Part shown: in pieces, positions 1-8,126 of the stretch
How positions within the stretch are numbered: the stretch's first letter is position 1
How the letters are laid out: each line of letters opens with the position of its first letter
Source of the DNA: GCA-2706205 sp964215955
Lineage (GTDB): Bacteria; Bdellovibrionota; Bacteriovoracia; Bacteriovoracales; Bacteriovoracaceae
Assembly (NCBI GenBank): GCA_964215955.1
Contig: CAXPDR010000003.1
Location: 27,790 to 91,789, forward strand
Reading direction: 5' to 3'
Length of the DNA stretch: 64,000 bases
Position numbers and translations under genes: made by a program
The notes under the pieces: model-generated
Seen by the model: only the letters and a program-made list of their open reading frames with translations
The model's database searches: none
What the model was told of the DNA's origin: nothing

Positions 1-1
1 G

Positions 2-2695
2 GGTAGAATTACATTTTTTGGTCTCATGATCTGTCTTTTTGCTGGAAGTGTGGTTAGTTTTTATACTTTAAAAAAGAATAAGGATTTTTTCCAAAAAACT
101 TATTATCAAGATACTCAATTTAAATTAGAATCCATTACTCAAACCATTACTAATAATTCCGAAAAAATAAAATCTGATGCATTATTTTTAGCTTCGACAC
201 CACCAATTATGGGAATCCTTAGGGCCTCTAAAAATAAGGGCATTGATCCTAAAGATGGATCAAGTATAGAAACTTGGAAGAAAAGGCTTCAAACTATTTT
301 TGAGGAAATGCTCTTCATCAATTCTGATTATACACAATTACGTTATATTGGATCTGAAAATGAGGGGAAAGAGATTGTTAGAGTTGAGCGATTTGGAAAT
401 AAGGTTTTATCAGTTAAAGAGATAAATCTACAGAAAAAAGGGAATACAGATTATTTTAAAAATACGTTAAAAGAATATCCCTATAAGGTTTATTTTTCCA
501 AAATTTCAGCAAATAAAGAGTTTGGGAAAGTTATATATCCAGTTCAAATGGTTTTAAGGGCCGGTGTACCTATATTTGAATCCAATCAGTCTGCATTTGG
601 TGGGGTTTTTATTAATGCTGACTATACAACTTTATTTAAAGGCTTAGATTTTTTAAATAAAAATACGCATATTCTTCTTATTAAAGATGAAAGTGGTAGG
701 GCTCTAGTATCTTATTCAGATGGTTTTAAGTTTTATACTGATGAGAATAATTTAGAAATCAACCACTCTGATTTATTTAAAATTAAAGAAGATAAACCTC
801 AGGTTTTTAGTACTAAACTATATTATAACGATCTAAATCCTGAACAATATTTAACTATAAGTCTTTCATCGGCCACGAATCAGGTCGAAAAAGAATTATT
901 AGCATCTTATTTAAGTGAAGGAATTGTGGTTTTGTTCTTATTACTTGTTTCCACAATGGTTTCATTTCTTTTTGCTAAAAGATTTGTAAAGCCTTTGGAG
1001 TCTCTTCAGTACCTTACTCAGCGGATTAGTCGAGGGGATTATAATGAAGAACATTTGATTTATTCAAAAGACTCAAGTGAAGTTGGATTTTTAAATAATG
1101 CGCTTATCGATATGGCCAAAGATGTAAGAGATTCTAAAAAGCAAGTCGAAGATCAAAAAAAGGCGCTAGATAGTTCTGCTATTGTTGTAGAGACTGATGA
1201 TCGTGGAAAAATTACCTATGTAAATGAAAAGTTTATTGAAATCTCTGGTTATTCTAGAGGAGAACTTTTAGGCCAAGATCATAGAATTATAAACTCTGGT
1301 TTCCATGATAAAGACTTTTTCAAAGAGCTTTGGGGAACAATTAAAAATGGGCTTGTTTGGAAGGGCGAAATTAAAAATAGAAGTAAAGATGGGGAATTTT
1401 ATTGGGTCGATACCACTATTTATCCAGTAAGAGGAAATGATAATAAGATTTTCAAATTTATTGCTATTAGACTAGATATTACGGAACCAAAAAGAATTCA
1501 GGAAGATTATCTTAAAGCACTTGAAACCCGTACTAATTTTCTTGCAAACATGAGTCATGAAATACGAACTCCATTAAATGGTATTATGGGCTTTACTGAA
1601 ATTTTAATGCAAAAGAAACTTGATTTAGATTCAAAGGCTGAAGTTGAGCATATAAGAAATTGCAGTGAAGGACTTCTTCAAATTATTAATGATATTTTAG
1701 ATATTTCTAAGATGGAAAGTGGAAAATTAGAATTCACCCATGATGTCTTGAGTATTAAAGATTGTATTGAAAAATCTATTAGTGTCGTCGAAACAAATTT
1801 AAAAGAAAAAGATCTTAAGTTTGATTATAAGGTAAGTTCTCAGATTGATGAGAAGCTTATTGGCGATGAAATGAGAATTAGACAAGTTCTCTTAAATCTT
1901 TTAAGTAATGCCATTAAATTTTCTCCTGATAGAGGTACTATCTCTTTGAATTTATCTTTGGAAAATGATGATCATTCATTTCAAACTTTATATTTTATTG
2001 TTGAAGATAAAGGAATTGGCATAAGTCCTGAACAACAAGAAAAGTTATTTGAATCTTTTAATCAAGCTGATAGTTCAATTTCCAAAAAATATGGAGGAAC
2101 AGGACTAGGTCTTGCTATCACAAAAAAAATTGTAAACCGTCTTGGTGGTGATATTTGGATTGAGAGTGAAATTAATAAGGGAACGAAAATTCATTTTACC
2201 ATAAAGTTACCTAAGGCTGGATCAGAGCTAATAAGTATAAAGAAACCAAGCTCCAATCGCTTTAATTCAGATTTAATATTAAACCCCAAATTAAGTATGG
2301 ATGTACTAGTAGCTGAAGATAACAAGACTAATCAAATTCTTTTAGAAAAAATGCTTAAAAAAATTGGTGATTTTAATATTACATTCGCAGAAAATGGAAG
2401 AGATGCACTTAATGAGTTAGAAAAGAGGTCTTTCCCGCTTATTTTTATGGATGTTCAAATGCCATTAATGGATGGTTTGACTGCTACTATCAAAGCTAGA
2501 AAAGAATTGGATTATCAGGGAATCATAATTGGTCTTTCCGCCAATGCGTTTGAAGAAGATTTTGAGAAAGGTAAAGAAGCGGGAATGGATTATTATTTGA
2601 GTAAACCTGTAAACTCTAAAAAGCTTAAAGAAATTTTTCATATTTTAAGAGAAGAAAAAGATTTCGTTCAGTTTATCCTACCTGAAGCCTCATGA
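2..2695 (+). CDS. Hybrid sensor histidine kinase, 5' end outside window
   Basis: The frame is open to the left edge of the window, and the residues before the first ATG (base 26) are hydrophobic and continue the first membrane helix, so the true start lies upstream. Numbering from base 26: a periplasmic sensor region of about 30-285 (probably dCache-like), a second membrane helix at about 290-315, HAMP, a PAS domain at about 380-490, HisKA with MSHEIRTPLNG (phospho-acceptor H511), an ATPase domain with N and G boxes (DKGIGI, GTGLGL), and a C-terminal receiver domain (acidic E764/D765, phospho-Asp D809). It is probably an inner-membrane phosphorelay kinase. The stop overlaps the ATG of the next gene (ATGA), so the two are translationally coupled. 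The signal sensed is unknown. Confidence 0.93.
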   Translation, partial: GRITFFGLMICLFAGSVVSFYTLKKNKDFFQKTYYQDTQFKLESITQTITNNSEKIKSDALFLASTPPIMGILRASKNKGIDPKDGSSIETWKKRLQTIFEEMLFINSDYTQLRYIGSENEGKEIVRVERFGNKVLSVKEINLQKKGNTDYFKNTLKEYPYKVYFSKISANKEFGKVIYPVQMVLRAGVPIFESNQSAFGGVFINADYTTLFKGLDFLNKNTHILLIKDESGRALVSYSDGFKFYTDENNLEINHSDLFKIKEDKPQVFSTKLYYNDLNPEQYLTISLSSATNQVEKELLASYLSEGIVVLFLLLVSTMVSFLFAKRFVKPLESLQYLTQRISRGDYNEEHLIYSKDSSEVGFLNNALIDMAKDVRDSKKQVEDQKKALDSSAIVVETDDRGKITYVNEKFIEISGYSRGELLGQDHRIINSGFHDKDFFKELWGTIKNGLVWKGEIKNRSKDGEFYWVDTTIYPVRGNDNKIFKFIAIRLDITEPKRIQEDYLKALETRTNFLANMSHEIRTPLNGIMGFTEILMQKKLDLDSKAEVEHIRNCSEGLLQIINDILDISKMESGKLEFTHDVLSIKDCIEKSISVVETNLKEKDLKFDYKVSSQIDEKLIGDEMRIRQVLLNLLSNAIKFSPDRGTISLNLSLENDDHSFQTLYFIVEDKGIGISPEQQEKLFESFNQADSSISKKYGGTGLGLAITKKIVNRLGGDIWIESEINKGTKIHFTIKLPKAGSELISIKKPSSNRFNSDLILNPKLSMDVLVAEDNKTNQILLEKMLKKIGDFNITFAENGRDALNELEKRSFPLIFMDVQMPLMDGLTATIKARKELDYQGIIIGLSANAFEEDFEKGKEAGMDYYLSKPVNSKKLKEIFHILREEKDFVQFILPEAS

Positions 2696-3153
2696 TCAAA
2701 GAAGTCCTTCCTACTGACCCTGAAATTAAAAAATTAATAAATGAGTTGAGTGAACTTAATGGGAGGCTATATCCTTTGGAATCCACCTTTCAGGATTCAC
2801 CTGAAAAGATGTTGAGTCAAAAAGTTTATATGCTCGGTTTCTTTGTTGATAATAAACCAGTAGGAATAGGAGCTATAAAGCCTTGTGGAGAATATTTTGA
2901 AATTAAACGGATGTATGTTCAGCCTGACTTTCAAGGAAAAGGCATATCCGTCCAAATTTTAAGTAAACTAGAAGAACATGCTCGAAAGAACAATATCAGT
3001 TTATGCAAACTGGAAACAGGGATTAAGCAGCTTCCGGCCATTAATTTTTATAAAAAAATGGGGTATTTAGAGTGTGAACCTTTTGGTGAATATGCAAAAA
3101 ATGATTTTAATTTATATTTTGAGAAGAAAATCAATATTAATTCAGCAGTTTAG
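2692..3153 (+). CDS. GNAT family N-acetyltransferase
   Basis: A 153-residue cytoplasmic protein with the GNAT acetyl-CoA signature: the strand EIKRMYVQPDFQGKGIS carries the Q-x-x-G-x-G loop (QGKGIS) and is followed by an alpha helix and the late INFYKKMGY motif. It resembles small acetyltransferases of the YafP/ElaA type, but the substrate cannot be read from sequence. The ATG overlaps the stop of the upstream hybrid kinase, and no separate ribosome binding site is obvious, so it probably depends on coupling. It may modify a small molecule or protein linked to that signalling pathway; this link is inferred only from the overlap. Confidence 0.85.
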   Translation: MIKEVLPTDPEIKKLINELSELNGRLYPLESTFQDSPEKMLSQKVYMLGFFVDNKPVGIGAIKPCGEYFEIKRMYVQPDFQGKGISVQILSKLEEHARKNNISLCKLETGIKQLPAINFYKKMGYLECEPFGEYAKNDFNLYFEKKININSAV

Positions 3154-3219
3154 CCACTTTTAACCTTCCAAATTCTGTCAACATTTCTCCTGTACTCTTT
3201 TGAGTATAAGGAGAATGTA

Positions 3220-4059
3220 ATGAATAGAAGAGACTTAATTAAACTGGCAAGTAAAACAACTTTAGCATTAGCTTCAAATCAAATCTTGCAGGGTTGTGGA
3301 GTTAAAGTTGCTACATCTGAAGAATTAGAAACAGATTCTACAACGGAATTTGTTAACGGAGAAAGCGGAACTTGGGCGGTAGGAACAACTAGTTTACTAT
3401 CAAGTTCTTTTCCCGCAGATTCCTTATTTACATCTTCAGCTTCTTGTTCAGTTGCTCTTTCATCTTCGGTAACTCTAGGGCCATGCTATTTTTCTGATAC
3501 GACGGGGGAGGATATAAGTTCAGGTCTGGTTGGGCTTCCTACTCAATTATGCTTGAGGCTAGTTGATTCAAATTGTAATCCTTTGGAAGGTTATAAAATA
3601 GAAGTTTGGCATTGTGATCACCGAGGGGTCTATTCTGGAGATACTAGTCAAAGTAGCAATTCAACGAGTTTTGCTGGAAACTTTTGTACTGGGGGAGATT
3701 CTCAAGCAGCACAAAGCACATGGTATAGAGGACTTCTTTGGACAAATGAAAATGGTCGAGTGAACTTTAAAACTTGTTTTCCTGGTTGGTATTCTGGAAG
3801 AACCGTCCATATCCATTTTGCAGTCGTAGGTGCCTATAATAATCGTAAGCTTATATCTCAGTTTTGTTTCGATGACTCACTTGTGAATGATATCTTTACC
3901 AATCATAGTTCTTATTCATCTAGAGGTGATCAGGACACACCTTTAAGTGGGGGAAGAGATACAGTTTTCCCTAGTGGAAATTATGAACAATTCAAGATGA
4001 GTACCATGCAAAACTCTGATGGAACCCTACTTGCTTATCATACCATCGAGCTTATTTAG
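3220..4059 (+). CDS. Tat-exported lipoprotein with intradiol ring-cleavage dioxygenase fold
   Basis: The N terminus has a twin-arginine motif (NRRDLIK) and then a lipobox (LQGC), so it should be exported folded and lipidated. The rest matches intradiol dioxygenases (protocatechuate 3,4-dioxygenase type): GPCYF, EVWHCDHRGVYS, WYRG, and PGWYSGRTVHIHF. All four expected iron ligands are present: Y138, Y191, H197 and H199. Family members open catechol-type rings with non-haem Fe(III). Here the enzyme is on the envelope and no aromatic degradation genes are nearby, so the substrate is unknown. The start is supported by a good AAGGAG site. The next gene, a soluble histidine kinase, begins 8 bases after the stop and is probably co-transcribed. 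Confidence 0.85.
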   Translation: MNRRDLIKLASKTTLALASNQILQGCGVKVATSEELETDSTTEFVNGESGTWAVGTTSLLSSSFPADSLFTSSASCSVALSSSVTLGPCYFSDTTGEDISSGLVGLPTQLCLRLVDSNCNPLEGYKIEVWHCDHRGVYSGDTSQSSNSTSFAGNFCTGGDSQAAQSTWYRGLLWTNENGRVNFKTCFPGWYSGRTVHIHFAVVGAYNNRKLISQFCFDDSLVNDIFTNHSSYSSRGDQDTPLSGGRDTVFPSGNYEQFKMSTMQNSDGTLLAYHTIELI

Positions 4060-4067
4060 GAGTAAAA

Positions 4068-5120
4068 ATGATTGAAAGCTATAGAAAAATTTTTGATATG
4101 ATTTCTCTTCCTGTTATTGTAAAAGATTTATCCAATAATATTGTAACTATGAATGTTTTTGCTAAAGAACTCTTAATTCATAAAAAGAATCTTTCAGTGG
4201 ATAATCAACTTTATAATTTGTTAGATGAAGATAAGAAGCGTTTTTATGAGGATGATCTTAAAGTTATAAATTCAAAAAAACCAGTCGTTGGAAGATTACT
4301 AGAACTAAACCTCAAAGATGGTGATAAAGTCTTTCTTAAATTTGATAAAATACCGTGTTTTGACGCCGCTGGAGAGGTTGAATATATTTTTGTTATAATT
4401 CAGGATTTAACTGAGCTTTACTACTCCAAAGAAAGATTTAAAAAAGAAATGGAATTTGCCCATTTAGGTCTAAATACCGCTGAAACGATTCACAATCTTA
4501 AAAATACATTAACGGTTGCAGTTGGGGCCACTAATATGCTTATTGACGAGCAAGATAATAATTCTTTACCAGAAATAATTAAAAAAGCTCATGGGAAAAT
4601 GTTAGATGTATTTAAGGCCAACCTAGAATATGAAGAAAGTGAACCTCAAAACTGTAATATCATGGATGTCGTTAATGAAGTCATTGAAGAAATAGAACTC
4701 GCTAAGGATATTGATGTGAGGAATTATCTAAAGTTTATAGTGGACCCAAACCTGTTTGTTGGTGTGAATAAAACCCACTTAAATCAGATGTTAACAAATC
4801 TTATTAATAATTCAATTGAAGCCTTGGAGACTGTTTCACTTAAGGAAATCAAAATTGAAGCAGGTCTTTTTTTTGAAGAAATCATTATAAGTATCACTGA
4901 TAATGGAAGTGGGATACCTGAAGATATTAAGACTAAAATTTTTAACCCATCTTTCACAACTAAAAAGTATTCAAATCCTTTATCTTATGGAAATGGTTTA
5001 GGTCTTTCTTATGTGGACAGAATGAGTAAGCATTATAATGGAAAAGTTGAAGTAAATTCTTTCCCTGGTGGTGGCAGCGTATTTACTCTTTTCCTACCGC
5101 TGGCCAGAGAGATGGCCTGA
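4068..5120 (+). CDS. Soluble PAS-domain sensor histidine kinase
   Basis: A 350-residue protein without membrane helices. Residues 1-115 form a PAS-like sensor (ISLPVIVKDLSNNIV start, HGR-free core). The dimerisation region has the putative phospho-acceptor H142 in ETIHNLKNTL, and the ATPase domain has an N box (NLINNSIEAL), a G1 box (DNGSGIP), an F box (FNPSFTTK) and a G2 box (GNGLGLSYV). No receiver or output domain is fused and no response regulator lies next to it, so its partner is elsewhere. It starts 8 bases after the dioxygenase-like lipoprotein with GGAG upstream, indicating an operon. Whether the two proteins act together is unknown. Confidence 0.88.
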   Translation: MIESYRKIFDMISLPVIVKDLSNNIVTMNVFAKELLIHKKNLSVDNQLYNLLDEDKKRFYEDDLKVINSKKPVVGRLLELNLKDGDKVFLKFDKIPCFDAAGEVEYIFVIIQDLTELYYSKERFKKEMEFAHLGLNTAETIHNLKNTLTVAVGATNMLIDEQDNNSLPEIIKKAHGKMLDVFKANLEYEESEPQNCNIMDVVNEVIEEIELAKDIDVRNYLKFIVDPNLFVGVNKTHLNQMLTNLINNSIEALETVSLKEIKIEAGLFFEEIIISITDNGSGIPEDIKTKIFNPSFTTKKYSNPLSYGNGLGLSYVDRMSKHYNGKVEVNSFPGGGSVFTLFLPLAREMA

Positions 5121-5153
5121 ACCCTGTAAAAAGTACCAGCTTAATTAAGCTTG

Positions 5154-5201
5154 AGTTGATAGATGTTCTTGTTTTGGCTAAGTTTTAATGAGCTATCAAC
5201 T
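5154..5201 (+). promoter_or_regulatory. Long-loop inverted repeat in the leader of the next gene
   Basis: AGTTGATAG (5154-5162) is matched by CTATCAACT (5193-5201) across a 30-base loop. The right arm ends immediately before the AAGGGG ribosome binding site of the following TTG-started gene. It could be an operator half-site pair or a leader hairpin; no T-run follows it, so it is not a standard terminator. Confidence 0.35.
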
Positions 5202-5212
5202 AAGGGGATATT

Positions 5213-5707
5213 TTGAAAGCTTTTTCTATACTTTTTCTATTATTAGTAAACAATATTGTGATTGCTGGAAGTGGTGAGTATGAAGTCCCTGTTAGGAAAG
5301 AATTAAAGCCTCATGCTAGGTTTAAAATGAAAAATATTTCTGTTGTTCAAAATGATAAATTTGTATCTCTAAGTTATTCTCTACCAACTGAAATTTCTGG
5401 TATTCCTCTTCCTTCAAATACTTTTACTGGAAAGGTAAATCCAGGGAAAGATTTATATTTAACGGGAACTTTTGGAAATATTGTTTGTGATACATCTAAA
5501 ATAGAACTTAAAAGCCAATGCCTAGTGGGTTACAATCAAGACTATAAAGATTATCTTGAAATTTTAGATCCTCAAATTGAAGAAGCAATGGAAAGTAATA
5601 TTTCTGACCCAAACTTACTTATGATTAGAAAAGAAATTTGGGAAGGATTCAGTGGTGATCCTCTCGGGTTTATTTATTTTGATGATATTAATTCATTAGA
5701 TTTATAG
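5213..5707 (+). CDS. Small exported protein of unknown function
   Basis: A 164-residue protein starting at TTG behind an AAGGGG site. Residues 1-18 form a signal peptide (MKAFSILFLLLVNNIVIAG), cleaved near IAG-SG. The mature part has only two cysteines, in the segments IVCDTSK and SQCLVGY, which could form one disulphide, and is rich in beta-strand residues. I do not recognise a family. Its stop codon overlaps the end of the reverse-strand Fic-like remnant. Confidence 0.7.
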   Translation: MKAFSILFLLLVNNIVIAGSGEYEVPVRKELKPHARFKMKNISVVQNDKFVSLSYSLPTEISGIPLPSNTFTGKVNPGKDLYLTGTFGNIVCDTSKIELKSQCLVGYNQDYKDYLEILDPQIEEAMESNISDPNLLMIRKEIWEGFSGDPLGFIYFDDINSLDL

Positions 5708-5872
5708 TTTAATATACCTTATTGATCTTGCTTGCCCTATGGATTTAAAGAAGCCAATTTCTTTCAAGTGTTTTAAATCTCTAGTAGCAGTAATTCTTGA
5801 AACCTCAAAAACCTCCATATAGTTTTTCGGTGATATAAATTCTCCACGGTCTAAATCTTCCAATAATTGTAC
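5702..5872 (-). pseudogene. C-terminal remnant of a Fic-family protein (winged-helix part)
   Basis: On the minus strand a reading frame of about 56 codons, closed upstream by an in-frame TAG, reads LLEDLDRGEFISPKNYMEVF, then SRITATRDLKHLKEIGFFK and GQARSIRY. This is the pattern of the winged-helix tail that follows the Fic/DOC AMP-transferase core in many Fic proteins (SR-x-TATRDL and G-x-RSxRY). No start codon, Fic motif (HPFxxGNG) or other domain is present upstream, so only the tail survives. It ends inside the stop region of the convergent exported-protein gene and meets the TmrB-like fragment at its other end. Family assignment is from motif memory. Confidence 0.55.
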
Positions 5873-6180
5873 CAATGACTCTAGTTGATCCTAAAAATAT
5901 AGATAAAATTTTTAATGGCCTAAGTTGTGAAGAAATTGAGTTTAGACATATATTTTTAGAAATTGACGAGAATACTTTGGGTGAGCGGATAAAAAATCAA
6001 ATTATACATTCAGCAGACAAAACAAAAGATGAATGGATTCGTAATTGGAGACTAGATCGCATCGAAAAATGTATAAGTGCAAAAGCTCGTATGCCAAGCA
6101 ATACTATATTTTTAAATTCTGGAAAATTAAATTCTGATGAACTCTTAAAAGCAGTATTAGATGAATTTAAATATTTTTAG
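5839..6180 (+). pseudogene. Truncated TmrB-like AAA family ATPase (P-loop half missing)
   Basis: The frame opens after a TAA at 5836-5838; family-like residues run from LPIIVPMTLVDPKNIDKIF onward, then FRHIFLEIDENTLGERI, WIRNWRLDRIEKCISA and a C-terminal ELLKAVL helix. This is the C-terminal half of small P-loop ATPases related to TmrB (tunicamycin resistance): the conserved VPMTL-x-DP segment, LxRL lid and W-x-x-x-x-x-x-RC/IEKC region are recognisable. The N-terminal P-loop (GxxGxGKT/S) that binds ATP is absent, its place taken by the Fic-like remnant on the other strand. The first ATG is at 5875. A functional kinase is unlikely. Its last codons overlap the start of the beta-lactamase gene. 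Confidence 0.6.
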
Positions 6181-7009
6181 TTTTTTAATCTTTACTATTT
6201 TTGCTCTCAAATCTTCATGTTCTAGTCAAACGTATTTAAATTTCAAAGAAGAGAAATCAAGTTACCGTATAGGGGTATTTATCAAGGAGCTAGGAGGAGA
6301 GGTTCTATATTCTTACAGAGAAAATGAGAAATTTCCATTTATGAGCACTATTAAAACAGTTGTTGCTGGGCACGTATTAAATACTTTGAGCTTGAAGAGT
6401 GAAGCGCAAATTCCATCAAACAAGAGCTTAGTCTCTTGGTCTCCTGAGACGAAAAAATATGTAGGGAATTTCAAAACGATTCAATGGCTTGTGGAAAGTA
6501 TGTTGAAATTTTCTGATAATACAGCGACAAATATCTTGATTGAAAAATCTGGTGGTTTGGATAAGGTTAATGATTTTCTATCTCAGTTAGAGGATAGTGA
6601 AACTCGCTTAGATAGATTAGAACCACATTTAAATAACTATAGGAAAGATGATGCTCGGGACACAACAACACCAAAAGCAATGGCGATAACTTATGAAAAA
6701 ATAATTTTTGGAAAGTTCCTATCTAAATCAAATAAAAATTTTCTTTTGAAAACTTTAAGGAATAATCAAGTTTCAAACTCTCTTTTAAGATCTTTTATTC
6801 CTCCCGATTATCAAATTGCAGATCGATCAGGAGCAGGGGGAAGTGGCTCTAGGGGGATTGTGGCCATTATATTTCCCCTGAATAGAAAACCAATAATCAT
6901 ATCTGTGTATTTAACAGAGTCAAAATTGAGCATAAAAGATAGAGATATTTTGATTAATTCAGTTATTAAAAATGTTTTTCGAAATATTGGTTATGAATTG
7001 GAGGGATAG
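6161..7009 (+). CDS. Class A beta-lactamase, RSG (carbenicillinase-like) type
   Basis: A 282-residue protein with an N-terminal signal sequence, so periplasmic. All class A landmarks are present: S62-T-I-K65 (the serine nucleophile and lysine), S118-D-N120, E154-P-H-L-N in the omega loop followed by RDTTTP, and the beta-3 triad R222-S-G. Most class A enzymes have KTG there; RSG or RTG is characteristic of CARB/PSE-type carbenicillin-hydrolysing enzymes. It should hydrolyse penicillins. The start ATG lies within the end of the truncated TmrB-like frame, with only a weak ribosome site. Next to gene remnants, it may have arrived by transfer, although such enzymes can also be native chromosomal genes. 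Confidence 0.9.
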   Translation: MNLNIFSFLIFTIFALKSSCSSQTYLNFKEEKSSYRIGVFIKELGGEVLYSYRENEKFPFMSTIKTVVAGHVLNTLSLKSEAQIPSNKSLVSWSPETKKYVGNFKTIQWLVESMLKFSDNTATNILIEKSGGLDKVNDFLSQLEDSETRLDRLEPHLNNYRKDDARDTTTPKAMAITYEKIIFGKFLSKSNKNFLLKTLRNNQVSNSLLRSFIPPDYQIADRSGAGGSGSRGIVAIIFPLNRKPIIISVYLTESKLSIKDRDILINSVIKNVFRNIGYELEG

Positions 7010-7257
7010 ATATCAAAATTATTTAACTCATTTTTTACCTTCTTTCTATAATTACCTTTAACCTTTTACTCACTTTTTGGTCTCGGATTCTCCGGTTTAA
7101 AGGGTTTTTTAACTCTAAAGCCATAGATATAATTCTATCTTTGCTTGGATTTGATGAAATAAGTTTTCAAGAAGTTTTGAGCATGTTGAAATTTTTTTGG
7201 GTAACAATTTAGATTATGATTATAATCTAAAAAATTAACATTTATCTGGAGGGAATT
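7010..7257. other. Non-coding interval after the beta-lactamase gene
   Basis: No convincing coding frame on either strand. The right part contains a TATAAT-like box within the inverted repeat listed separately, and a purine-rich ribosome site at 7248-7253 preceding a small TTG frame. Confidence 0.5.
7209..7230. promoter_or_regulatory. Near-perfect palindrome over a -10-like box
   Basis: The arms TTAGATTAT and ATAATCTAA surround a short centre with one mismatched pair; the right arm contains TATAAT. It lies about 18 bases before a GGAGGG ribosome site. This is the form of a repressor operator overlapping a promoter. Confidence 0.45.
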
Positions 7258-7441
7258 TTGGAGATTGAAGTCAAAGAATTTACCGAACTAAGCAATGAGA
7301 TGTTAGTTCATCTAGAAAAGTTAGAGCGAGAGATTTCAACTAAAACTAATTTTAAATATCAAGACTGGTTTCGATATTATTGGTGTGTATAAAAGTGACC
7401 ACGATGATAAGTACACAACTATGCTTGAAATGAAACTATAA
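7258..7441 (+). pseudogene. Small gene, probably frameshifted
   Basis: A TTG at 7258 (GGAGGG at 7248-7253) opens a 44-residue frame, MEIEVKEFTELSNEMLVHLE then KLEREISTKTNFKYQDWF, ending at 7392. A second frame, shifted by one, reads GFDIIGVYKSDHDDKYTTML to 7441 without its own start. Joined, they would make a protein of about 60 residues with a charged amphipathic helix. A single-base indel near 7360-7370 explains this best, but two unrelated short frames cannot be excluded. No family is recognised. A palindromic operator-like site lies upstream and a hairpin downstream. Confidence 0.4.
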
Positions 7442-7463
7442 CTATATTGGTTGCAGAAAGCTA

Positions 7464-7482
7464 AGGCATCAAATTGATGCCT
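7464..7482. terminator. Hairpin, probable bidirectional terminator
   Basis: AGGCATC (7464-7470) pairs with GATGCCT (7476-7482) around a 5-base loop, followed on the plus strand by a T-rich stretch. It lies 18 bases beyond the stop of the minus-strand gene at 7500 and after the small plus-strand frame. Confidence 0.5.
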
Positions 7483-7499
7483 ATTTCCTTGGAGATATT

Positions 7500-7862
7500 T
7501 CAATTTATCCCATCATTGTAAATAATCCCACCAATTCTATCGATCTCTAATTCACACCCATGAATTAATGTCACTTTATTATCTGTAATTCGAACACTAC
7601 AATTAAATGTTACATCTTCCTGGCCAACCTTGTTTTTAAATTTGAGTTTAGCAACCTCTTGATCTCCTTCTTTCATTATTGAGCCCCAGAACTCATCATT
7701 TAATTCGGCTATGTTATAAATTTGTGGTTCACTTACTTCTAATTTTTCTGGTGAAAAACCTTGAACTGTCAATTCAGTAATGATTTGCTCTTCAATTTCA
7801 TTTCTGTCATATTCAGCAAATGCCGAAAAAGATAATAGTACTGATAATAAAAAGACTTTCAT
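7500..7862 (-). CDS. Small exported protein of unknown function
   Basis: The frame is open further upstream, but the start at 7862 is chosen because AAGGAG lies just before it and the protein then begins with a clean signal peptide (MKVFLLSVLLSFSAFA, cleavage before EYDR). It is 120 residues; the mature part is acidic, has two cysteines and ends VTLIHGCELEIDRIGGIIYN. No family is recognised. It shares an intergenic region with the divergent exported-protein gene at 8127. Confidence 0.72.
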   Translation of the reverse strand: MKVFLLSVLLSFSAFAEYDRNEIEEQIITELTVQGFSPEKLEVSEPQIYNIAELNDEFWGSIMKEGDQEVAKLKFKNKVGQEDVTFNCSVRITDNKVTLIHGCELEIDRIGGIIYNDGIN

Positions 7863-8017
7863 TATATTTCTCCTTCTTGAAATGTTGCTTATTTTTACAA
7901 CTCTTTTGTATTTATTATGGCAGCTTTTATGATTAATTGAGTGTTTTTTGGAAAAACAGGAAATCATTATATGTAAAAGAATTAGACAACCAGAAATCAT
8001 CGGCAGCTGTATGTTTT

Positions 8018-8046
8018 GTTTACAGTGAGTTGTAATTATTTCAAGT
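8018..8046. repeat. Upstream repeat, copy 1
   Basis: The segment GTTTACA-x-TG-x-x-TTGTAAT-x-x-TTTCAAG occurs here and again at 9404-9431 with only about five differences in 28 bases. Both copies are 80-110 bases before a gene for a small exported protein, and the following 30 bases remain partly alike. It is probably a duplicated promoter or operator region. Confidence 0.5.
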
Positions 8047-8126
8047 GATGTCATTTTGCTCATTATCAATGATTCAATATGAATAAATTATATTAAAAAA
8101 TTACAAAATATATGAAGAGGAAAATT

